Shown piece after piece: positions 43,255 to 51,344 of a stretch of 51,344 nt of DNA. Source of the DNA: Acidobacteria bacterium 13_2_20CM_2_57_6 (GTDB lineage Bacteria; Acidobacteriota; Terriglobia; Acidiferrales; UBA7541); contig MNEA01000140.1 of assembly GCA_001917435.1 (NCBI GenBank), forward strand, positions 1 through 51,344, in the 5' to 3' direction. The position numbers were made by a program, and so were the translations under genes. The stretch's first letter is position 1. Every line of letters begins with the position of its first letter. Under the pieces are notes generated by a model. It was not told the origin of the DNA and did not search any database. It saw only the letters and a program-made list of their open reading frames with translations.

Positions 43255-44313
43255 TTAGTGGCTAGGGGCGTAGTATCCGGTCTTGGAGTAAACGCTAAGC
43301 GGCGGGAGCCCTTTGGGAGCGCGCAGCTTAATCTTGAGCTTACGCCAGCGAGCGTCGTGAGCCTTGTTGCTTGGTCGATAGCCGAGCACATATTGGTTTC
43401 GCAGCTCCATGCCGATTTTTGATGCAATGTCCGGAAGCTCGTCCAACTTCTCCACCGCGAATACGCGGCCGCCGGTCATCTCTGTTACTTCGCTGAGAAG
43501 CGACGGGCCTCCCAGTTCTTCCGGGGTCCGGTTGCGAAAACCAAGCGGGTCAAAGATGCCGATGGCATAGAGCTGGGTATCCGCTTCTTTTACCAGCCGC
43601 TTGATATCGCTTTCGTTGTACCGACTATGATTATCGCCTCCATCGGATAGGATGAGCAAGGCACGTTTGGCGTTGTGTGCACCCCTCATCTGGCTGAGAC
43701 CCAGATAGATGGCGTCGAGCAGCGCGGTGCGGCCCTTGGGGGGCGTGAGCATCATGCGGCTCTGCAAATCTTCCACGCTGTTGGTGAACGAGCTGGTCAA
43801 TTCAGCGCGCTCGTTGAAGCTTACGAGGAAAAATTCATCCTGGGGATTGGCGGTCTTGAAAAATTGAAGCGCGGCTTCGCGCGCTTTGCCGACTTTGTTG
43901 GACATGCTGCCGCTGAAATCAAAAATCACCCCGATGGAAATGGGGACGTCTTCGGCGGAGAAGGTGACCACTTCCTGCTCCACATTGTCCTCGAACACGC
44001 GGAAGTTGTCGGTTTCCAGTCCGGTGACCAGGCGGTTGTAAGGATCGGTGACGGTTACGTTGACGAGCGCAAGGTCCACGTCAAAATGAATGGTTCCGCC
44101 GGGCTTGAAAGGCGTCCCCGGCGTATCTTTTCGTACGTCGTCCTTCCGGACTTCCTTCACTTCTTCGCGTTTAGCGTCGTCTTTAGGTTTGTTTTCGTCG
44201 GAAGTGGATTGACCAGCGGCGGGGAGCGCGACGTGTAACGCCAACAGGCAAACGACCAGCACGGCGTGGACTGAGAAAGACAGAACGCGAAAACCAGGTA
44301 AATCGCGTTTCAC
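43255..44313 (-). CDS. Secreted VWFA-domain protein (acidobacterial type), first of pair
   Basis: A 352-residue protein from the GTG at 44313 (VKRDLPGFRVLSFSV), with GAGGG upstream; a longer ATG frame to 44466 is less likely. A signal peptide (LVVCLLALHVALPAAGQ) leads to a Lys/Asp/Glu-rich linker and then the FRVFEDNVEQEVVTFSAED lead-in. The VWA domain contains the MIDAS IFDFSGSMSNKVG, PPKGRTALLDAI and LILSDGGDNHSRYN, and ends NQYVLGYRPSNKAHDARWRK. It ends just before the second VWFA gene with the same domain plan; the two proteins share the lead-in, MIDAS and end motifs, as expected of a tandem duplication. The proteins may form a complex, as VWA-MIDAS modules typically bind metal and protein ligands. 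Confidence 0.9.
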   Translation of the reverse strand: MKRDLPGFRVLSFSVHAVLVVCLLALHVALPAAGQSTSDENKPKDDAKREEVKEVRKDDVRKDTPGTPFKPGGTIHFDVDLALVNVTVTDPYNRLVTGLETDNFRVFEDNVEQEVVTFSAEDVPISIGVIFDFSGSMSNKVGKAREAALQFFKTANPQDEFFLVSFNERAELTSSFTNSVEDLQSRMMLTPPKGRTALLDAIYLGLSQMRGAHNAKRALLILSDGGDNHSRYNESDIKRLVKEADTQLYAIGIFDPLGFRNRTPEELGGPSLLSEVTEMTGGRVFAVEKLDELPDIASKIGMELRNQYVLGYRPSNKAHDARWRKLKIKLRAPKGLPPLSVYSKTGYYAPSH

Positions 44314-44528
44314 GGCACCCTCATCATCCCGGCCTGCCGGGATGGCCGCGCGGTTGGGACTTACCGGGATTCTACCACTCAGCCTACCGAAAACAAGAGC
44401 AATTGATTGATGTTCAAAATCGAACAGTTTGATAGGCCCGCAAAGCTTACTAGCGTGTGGTAGCATCGCACATTCCGCTAGAGATAACTTCCAAAGCGGT
44501 CCAAAAATTCCCGTGACCGGGAGTCTAC

Positions 44529-45269
44529 ATGAACCAGCCGAAAGTCATCGTAGTCATTCCTGCACGATATGGGTCGACTCGTCTACCCGGGAAACCCCTG
44601 ATTTCTCTGGCGGGAAAACCCATGATTCAGCGGGTGGTCGAGCGAGTTAGGCTGGCGAAACGAGCCGACCGGGTGATTGTGGCAACCGACGATCAGCGCA
44701 TCGTGAAAGCTGTCCAGGGATTTGGCGGCGAAGCAAGAATGACGCGCACGGAGCACCGTACCGGCACGGAACGCGTCGCGGAAGTGGCGGCACACGAAGA
44801 GGGCGACGTTTTCGTCAACGTGCAGGGAGATGAGCCGCTCCTCGATCCGCATGCTATTGATGTGGCTGTCAATGCCCTGCTCGAAAAGCCACAGGCTTCG
44901 ATTAGCACCGTTGCGACGCCGATCAAAACGCCTGCGGACATCATGGACCCGAATGTGGTGAAGGCCGTGCTGGACTTTGACGAAAACGCGATCTATTTCT
45001 CTCGCGCGCCCATTCCCTGGGTGCGCGATACGGCCGGCAAAATTCAGGTGCGGCACTTGAAACATCTTGGGCTGTATGTTTTTCAACGAGAGGCTCTGCT
45101 GGAATATCCGATGCTTCCGCAGGGTGAGCTGGAACGGATCGAGCAACTGGAACAACTGCGCTGGATGGAAAACGGTTGGAAGATTCGTGTAGCCGAAGTG
45201 GAGCACGACGCGGTGAGCGTGGACGTGCCGGAAGATGTAGCGCGCGTGGAAAAGCTTCTCGAAGGATGA
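44529..45269 (+). CDS. kdsB: 3-deoxy-manno-octulosonate cytidylyltransferase
   Basis: KdsB activates KDO as CMP-KDO for lipid A inner core. The 246-residue product shows IPARYGSTRLPGKPLISLAG (nucleotide binding), VATDDQRIVKA, VNVQGDEPLLDP and NAIYFSRAPIPWVRD, typical of KdsB. GGGAG lies eight bases before the ATG. It uses CTP made by PyrG, and KDO made by KdsA/KdsD, both encoded at the right end of the window. The gene is divergent from the VWFA pair. Confidence 0.96.
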   Translation: MNQPKVIVVIPARYGSTRLPGKPLISLAGKPMIQRVVERVRLAKRADRVIVATDDQRIVKAVQGFGGEARMTRTEHRTGTERVAEVAAHEEGDVFVNVQGDEPLLDPHAIDVAVNALLEKPQASISTVATPIKTPADIMDPNVVKAVLDFDENAIYFSRAPIPWVRDTAGKIQVRHLKHLGLYVFQREALLEYPMLPQGELERIEQLEQLRWMENGWKIRVAEVEHDAVSVDVPEDVARVEKLLEG

Positions 45270-45362
45270 CCGAAAACCGGTCAGCATGTTTATTACCTGG
45301 TTGCATGGACAGCCGCGAACAGCAATCGCAACTCCAATGCGGCTAAGCTGAGCATTAGAGCC

Positions 45363-45953
45363 ATGTCTACTTACGGCGGATTCCCTTCACACAACCCCGA
45401 TGCTCGCGAAAGCATTTCCGAGCGAGAGCGAAGCGCTGCTCATCCGCTCCTGTTCCGCATCGTAACCTTCTGCCCTATCCTGTCCGGCGCGTTCTTCGTC
45501 GTCTCGTTCATGTTCAGCTTCGTCATGTTCATGAACGCCAGAGAAAGTGTTCTGCGCGAATCGACGGGGGTGTATCACCCAGGGACGTTTCGTGTGCTTC
45601 AGTCTTATGGGCAGGAACATAAGGGAGGGGGCTGGCTAAGTGGCACCGGTGTCCAGAGACGCGCTTTTGCACGCGGTCTCGTCGAAGGCAACCAGGAGTG
45701 GGTGGATTTGGGGCCGTATCTGGGAGCTGTGCCCAAAGACGAGGAAACAGTGTTGCGGTCCGTTCCGCCTGAAACAATAATTCCTGTTTTCTACAACCCC
45801 AGCGCGTCCGGCGATTACCGCGTGCAGGTGCGCGGCTCCGTTCCGCCTGTCGAAGCAAACGAGAAGCTCAAGACTTCCTCCGCGAAGTACGGCGCGCTCG
45901 CCACCGGATTGATGCTGTTCACATTCATGCGCTTGCGAAAGCTGTGTTTCTAG
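45363..45953 (+). CDS. DUF3592-like membrane protein
   Basis: A 196-residue protein with one clear N-terminal membrane helix (ILSGAFFVVSFMFSFVMFM) and a second at the C-terminus (YGALATGLMLFTFMRLRKL). The region between contains a beta-rich core with IPVFYNPSASGDYRV, resembling the DUF3592 pattern 'v-x-V-x-Y-N-P-x-x-P'. Function unknown. It follows kdsB by 93 bases on the same strand but has no obvious pathway link. Confidence 0.7.
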   Translation: MSTYGGFPSHNPDARESISERERSAAHPLLFRIVTFCPILSGAFFVVSFMFSFVMFMNARESVLRESTGVYHPGTFRVLQSYGQEHKGGGWLSGTGVQRRAFARGLVEGNQEWVDLGPYLGAVPKDEETVLRSVPPETIIPVFYNPSASGDYRVQVRGSVPPVEANEKLKTSSAKYGALATGLMLFTFMRLRKLCF

Positions 45954-46030
45954 CCAATTTGAAATGAAACCACCCCCCGGGAACTCCGCCGGGCGGCGAG
46001 TTTGTAAGGTCGAATCGCTGGCGGCGTGCT

Positions 46031-47617
46031 CTATTGCTGCAATTTCAGGATACCAACGACGACGCGCGGCGTGCCGGAATTGTCGCGATTGGCAAAAAAT
46101 GCCAGTTGGGGATTGACGACGTAGACTACAAAATTGATCGGATTGGCGCCGGTCAGATTCACAGTCATGCCGTTCCGATGTCCGTCGTCGCTGGCCCCGT
46201 CGCCATTGATTTGGATCGCGCCTCCAACGCCGAGATCCAGGCGCGGCGTGAGCGTGGCGGAAGTGAATTGGAACAGGTCCGCCGCGCCGCTGAGAGTCAG
46301 GCTAGTAACATTAGCTTGCGCAAGAAGATCTTCTTCATCCTCTATGGGGAACGAGCCACCGGCAACTACCAAGCCGCTCCAGTTCATCGCATAGGTTCCC
46401 GAAACGTTTGCACTGGTGAACGGACTGCCGGATTGCAATTCGATTGAACCGTCGGCGGTGACCCTGGCGAACCCCACGGTGCCGGACGGGCTAATATCCT
46501 GAATCACGCCGCTGTTGGCAGAGCTAAGATAAAAGACGAAGGAATAGACCTGCCCGCCGGAGTCCTGGAAAGACACTTGCGCGCGTCCGGTTGTCGAGTC
46601 GTAACTAGTGATACTGCCATTTGACAGGTTGTTGAACTGAGCTTCGTTAGAGGCATCGTTAACGTCCATGAGCATCTGGCCGAGAGTCATGTTGCTGACC
46701 GTGAAGCGGCCAACCCGAGTCAGACCACCGTTTGCTGAGCTGCCGCCAACGACAAAGACGAAGCCACCGGTGAGGCCGCCGGGAATACCTGCTTGCGACA
46801 CGGCGTCACCGGACAGCATGCCGTTATTCGTGCTGAGGAAGCGGACTCGGCCGGAATTGACGATATAGAAGACGAAGTTCTGGCCTGCGATGGTCGCAAT
46901 CCCTCGACCGAAAGCGGAAAAGGAAGAGGTTTGCAGCGGATCCTGAGCGATCGTGCCCGGTGTCATTGCGCCGCTGTTCAATTCCCCGCCGACGTTATCG
47001 TCGAAGAACCCTGTCGGGATTGTTTGCGTGTTACTGTCCACTACGAACTGGCCAATGAACGATTCGGGGTTTGGGTTAGGCTGGGATGCGTCAGAACCAC
47101 TGAAATCAAAAACGTAGGTGCCTGCGATTTCACTGAGGGCAAACGGAGTCGATTGCTGAAGGATGAGGTTGCCGCTGCCAGTGGAAGCCTGGTTGGAATT
47201 CGAAGTTTCATCGATCAAGAGGCCGTCGCTGTTGGACGTCAAAGTGATTCCAAAGTCCAGTGTGGACGTACCGAGATTCAATGTCATGGCCCCGCGCCCA
47301 TCGGCACTGACCGTGTATGTGCCGTTTGTAATGGCAATGGCGTTCGAGGGCGTCCCGTCGGCATTGACGTCCTCCATTCCACCGGTAATGTTGCCCTTGC
47401 CATCCGCGATAAATGTTCCGACCCGCGCCAATGGAGTCGGAAAGGAAGCTCCGCTAGTGAAAACCTCCCCATTTGTTACGAATGCGTATTGGCCATTCAA
47501 ACTGGCGAGGCTGTACTTTCCGGCGGGCGGAGGTGGCTGGACACTGGAGCCGCCACTGCCGCATGCGGCGCTCCAAAGAGCCGTCGCAACAGAAATGGCA
47601 ATCAGGAGGCGCTTCAT
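46031..47617 (-). CDS. Acidobacterial repeat lipoprotein, hypothetical
   Basis: A 528-residue protein. The N-terminal MKRLLIAISVATALWSAACG ends in a lipobox Cys near residue 19, so it is lipid-anchored. Behind a short Pro-rich linker come about four loosely repeated units of about 120 residues, each starting like LNGQYAFVTNG, EIAGTYVFDFSG, GLTGGFVFVVGG or NVSGTYAMNWSG. Each continues in beta strands rich in Gly, Thr, Ser and Asn, with ends such as LTSNSDGLLIDE and FQDSGGQVYSFVFYLSS. This is typical of acidobacterial 'lipoprotein with repeated LNGxYAF' proteins recalled from annotation. It overlaps the next upstream gene by ATGA. Role unknown, surface-exposed. Confidence 0.8.
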   Translation of the reverse strand: MKRLLIAISVATALWSAACGSGGSSVQPPPPAGKYSLASLNGQYAFVTNGEVFTSGASFPTPLARVGTFIADGKGNITGGMEDVNADGTPSNAIAITNGTYTVSADGRGAMTLNLGTSTLDFGITLTSNSDGLLIDETSNSNQASTGSGNLILQQSTPFALSEIAGTYVFDFSGSDASQPNPNPESFIGQFVVDSNTQTIPTGFFDDNVGGELNSGAMTPGTIAQDPLQTSSFSAFGRGIATIAGQNFVFYIVNSGRVRFLSTNNGMLSGDAVSQAGIPGGLTGGFVFVVGGSSANGGLTRVGRFTVSNMTLGQMLMDVNDASNEAQFNNLSNGSITSYDSTTGRAQVSFQDSGGQVYSFVFYLSSANSGVIQDISPSGTVGFARVTADGSIELQSGSPFTSANVSGTYAMNWSGLVVAGGSFPIEDEEDLLAQANVTSLTLSGAADLFQFTSATLTPRLDLGVGGAIQINGDGASDDGHRNGMTVNLTGANPINFVVYVVNPQLAFFANRDNSGTPRVVVGILKLQQ

Positions 47618-48081
47618 CGCACACTCCGCAGGGCTTCCTTTTGATCTGGAGTCAAGGTGGAAGCTGGCGTGAGGAGATAGCCTTTGGCATTGCGAACGGC
47701 GACGGCTTGCGCGCCCTTCTGCACGATGCGCGCGGCGAAGTACGTACTGTCGCCCAGAGCCAATGGTTCTCCGACGATGCGCACGTTATCGCCGGCATTC
47801 AACTCCAGATGACCGGCCTGTAGAACTTTGGCGTTGCCGAGGTGAACGTCCACCTGCCCCGAAGAGGTCTGAAGAATCACATGGGCGCCGATGGGAGGCG
47901 TGCTGGAAGCGGACTCGAATTTTACGACCGTGCCGAGAAGAAAACTTTCGCGGTTCAAGTCATACGCGTGCAATCGCTGGGCGTTGGGCTGTTCTGTTTG
48001 TTGCGCGTTCGCGGAAATGCAAAACGCCAGGGTGATCAGAAGCGCGAGAGTGCCTGAGTGACTTCGTATAGCAGCTTTCAT
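47614..48081 (-). CDS. Secreted DUF5666-like (OB-type) hypothetical protein
   Basis: A 155-residue protein from the ATG at 48081 (MKAAIRSHSGTLALLITLAF), with AGGAAGG upstream; the open frame goes 81 bases further but without a Shine-Dalgarno sequence. The signal peptide ends near SANAQ. The body has a beta-barrel pattern: FLLGTVVKFESAS, HVILQTSSGQVDVHLGNA, AGDNVRIVGEPLALG and YFAARIVQKG, resembling an OB-like DUF5666 domain. It is ATGA-coupled to the repeat lipoprotein, so they are likely coexpressed surface or periplasmic proteins. Confidence 0.75.
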   Translation of the reverse strand: MKAAIRSHSGTLALLITLAFCISANAQQTEQPNAQRLHAYDLNRESFLLGTVVKFESASSTPPIGAHVILQTSSGQVDVHLGNAKVLQAGHLELNAGDNVRIVGEPLALGDSTYFAARIVQKGAQAVAVRNAKGYLLTPASTLTPDQKEALRSVR

Positions 48082-48363
48082 TAGGCCCTTCCTACCTGCA
48101 AGAGTTCCACTCGGAACCTTCCGCTCTGCGGGTACAAATTGAAAAACAGCTTCCGAACGCAAGGCTAAAGGTTCATTTCCTTAGATGGCGAGTCCCGTGG
48201 AGGCGGTTTCTGGTGCCACACAAGATTTCGTTGCGCTGCAGCGCGCACCATCACTGCCGAACTCCACTAACTATTCCCCACTGGGCACAAACACGTTCCC
48301 GGTGAAAATGTTTCTCTTTCAAAGTCAGAAAAAATACTGTTTTTGCGCTGTAAAGAGTTCGAT
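48082..48363. other. Divergent intergenic region upstream of pyrG
   Basis: About 280 bases between divergent genes, ending in the pyrG promoter. An inverted repeat GTTCC-ACTC-GGAAC lies near 48105-48118, immediately ahead of the minus-strand gene. No gene is supported here. Confidence 0.45.
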
Positions 48364-50137
<1,774 letters not shown>

Positions 50138-50200
50138 ACCGTTGCAAACCCAGCGCGGCCTGCGTAGCCTAAGTAGTTTACAGGCTTTTTCCCATCTCCT

Positions 50201-51040
50201 ATGAACGCGACTCGCGAAATCGAACTTGGCAAGCTGCGCCTTGGTGCCGGCAATCCCCTCTTTCTGATTGCCGGTCCCTGCGTCATCGAAACCGAATCGC
50301 ACGCCCGCGCCATGGCGGAAAAAATCGCCAAGGTCGCCGCCGATGCGGGATTGCCATACATCTTTAAGGCTTCCTTCGACAAAGCCAATCGGTCCTCGCT
50401 GAAGGGGTTCCGCGGCCCCGGGCTAAAGGAAGGCCTCCGTATTCTCGGCAAGATCAAGTCCGACCTGAAACTCCCGATCCTCACCGACATCCATGAAGCT
50501 TCTCAGGCCGCGCCTGTCGCGGATGTTTGCGACGTGCTCCAGGTTCCCGCGTTTCTGGCGCGGCAGACGGATCTGCTAATCGCCGCCGGCAAGACTGGCC
50601 GCGTCATCAATGTGAAAAAGCCGCAGTTTCTTTCGCCGTGGGAGATGGGCAACGTGGCGGAGAAGGTTGCCAGCACCGGCAACGAGAAAATTATTCTCAC
50701 CGAGCGCGGCTCTACGTTCGGCTATCAGAATCTTGTCGTGGATGTGCGCTCCTTCCCCATCATGCAAAGGACCGGTTACCCGGTTGTCTTTGACGTAACG
50801 CATGCCGTGCAGCTTCCCGGCGGACAGGGTCACTCCAGCGGCGGCCAGCCGCAGTTCATAGAGCCGCTGGCGCGCGCCGGTGTTGCCGCGGGTGTCGACG
50901 GCATTTTTCTGGAGACCCACGACAATCCCGCCAAAGCACTTTCCGACGGGCCCAACGCGCTGCCGCTCTCACAGCTCCTTGCCTTGCTCATGAAATTAAA
51001 GGGTCTCAGCAACGTGGTTCGCCGTTGGAGCGCGAAATGA
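50201..51040 (+). CDS. kdsA: 3-deoxy-8-phosphooctulonate synthase
   Basis: KdsA condenses arabinose-5-phosphate with phosphoenolpyruvate to KDO-8-phosphate. The 279-residue product has the usual length and motifs LIAGPCVIETESHARAMAE, YIFKASFDKANRSSLKGFRG, VADVCDVLQVPAFLARQTDL, KPQFLSPWEMGNVAEKV and VVFDVTHAVQLPGGQ. The stop overlaps kdsD by ATGA, so the two are translationally coupled. The gene lies after pyrG, matching a pyrG-kdsA-kdsD KDO/CTP cluster. Confidence 0.97.
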   Translation: MNATREIELGKLRLGAGNPLFLIAGPCVIETESHARAMAEKIAKVAADAGLPYIFKASFDKANRSSLKGFRGPGLKEGLRILGKIKSDLKLPILTDIHEASQAAPVADVCDVLQVPAFLARQTDLLIAAGKTGRVINVKKPQFLSPWEMGNVAEKVASTGNEKIILTERGSTFGYQNLVVDVRSFPIMQRTGYPVVFDVTHAVQLPGGQGHSSGGQPQFIEPLARAGVAAGVDGIFLETHDNPAKALSDGPNALPLSQLLALLMKLKGLSNVVRRWSAK

Positions 51041-51344
51041 GCCTGGACACCGCTCGGCGTGTGCTGAAAATCGAGGCTCAGGCGATTCAGGATGTCCTGG
51101 CGCGGCTGGATGCAACCTTCGAAATAGCCGTCACCATACTCTTCGCGTGCAAAGGGCGCGTCGTGGTCACTGGCATGGGCAAATCCGGCCTGATTGGACG
51201 AAAAATCTCTGCTACGCTCTCCAGCACTGGCACGCCGTCCTTCTTTTTGCACCCTGCTGAAGCGCTGCACGGCGATCTTGGGATGCTCGCGCGCGGCGAC
51301 GCCATGCTGGCCGTCTCCTACGGCGGGGAAACCGAGGAGATTAT
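51037..51344 (+). CDS. kdsD: Arabinose-5-phosphate isomerase KdsD (KpsF/GutQ), partial
   Basis: KdsD turns ribulose-5-phosphate into arabinose-5-phosphate for KDO synthesis. The first 102 residues are present (MSLDTARRVLKIEAQAIQDV). The SIS sugar-isomerase domain shows GRVVVTGMGKSGLIGRKISA, LSSTGTPSFFLHPAEALHGD and LAVSYGGETEEI. The protein continues past the right edge; two C-terminal CBS domains would be expected. The start overlaps the kdsA stop (ATGA). Confidence 0.93.
   Translation, partial: MSLDTARRVLKIEAQAIQDVLARLDATFEIAVTILFACKGRVVVTGMGKSGLIGRKISATLSSTGTPSFFLHPAEALHGDLGMLARGDAMLAVSYGGETEEI

Noticed and set aside
44411..44426. Palindrome TGTTC-N6-GAACA upstream of kdsB
   Set aside because: Only five base pairs per arm; could occur by chance and matches no operator I recognise.

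Overview
The window looks like a chromosomal segment of an acidobacterium (Acidobacteriota). The strongest hint is a tandem pair of secreted VWFA proteins of the type described as the 'VWFA-related Acidobacterial domain' (42246-44313). Other hints are a Gram-negative KDO (lipopolysaccharide core sugar) pathway, a PilMNOPQ type IV pilus operon, SpoIIE/PP2C-type phosphatase signalling, a futile-looking mix of TPR and small secreted proteins, and a GC-rich base composition. The assignment is inferred from gene content; no rRNA is present to confirm it. Most of the window is ordinary core genome. No transposase, integrase, phage module or CRISPR array was seen.

Layout. 1-1046: two divergent secreted or lipoprotein hypotheticals, one cut by the left edge. 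1464-1562: a tRNA-Sec (selC) gene with its own promoter. 1606-9039 (minus): a cyclase-like coiled-coil protein, tsaE, the NAD(P)HX repair enzyme nnrD, a short-chain dehydrogenase and a HAMP/PP2C phosphatase. 9154-16054 (minus): an M24 peptidase, accB, accC, thiE and two amino-acid permeases. 16120-21523 (minus): a small HTH gene followed by pilM-N-O-P-Q, closed by a perfect 16-bp hairpin. 21976-23475: ubiD. 23476-24849: sparse DNA with one small membrane protein. 24850-27328 (plus): iscS and mnmA, which form a sulfur relay for tRNA thiolation.

27424-30193 (minus): two small membrane/envelope genes and uvrC. 30272-32325: a small TPR protein, a small gene interrupted by an in-frame TGA, and a frameshifted esterase. 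32451-38617 (minus): uvrA heading a tightly coupled five-gene run (TPR protein, two small secreted proteins, SprT-like metalloprotease). 38715-42213: a LiaF-like membrane protein, deoB, a 47-residue membrane protein and a duplicated DoxX-like protein. 42246-44313 (minus): the VWFA pair. 44529 to the right edge: kdsB, a membrane protein, two minus-strand secreted proteins, then pyrG-kdsA-kdsD. The KDO genes fit together: KdsD and KdsA make KDO-8-phosphate, PyrG makes CTP, and KdsB joins KDO to CMP.

The points most worth a second look are the pyrG leader, with two mutually exclusive hairpins around a distant Shine-Dalgarno sequence; the in-frame TGA at 31146 in a window that also carries tRNA-Sec; the degenerate class III cyclase-like domain at 1606-4092; the uvrA-led run with SprT-like and secreted genes; and the small HTH gene in front of pilM. 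I found no convincing wholly new system. Most findings are gene-structure and regulation oddities.
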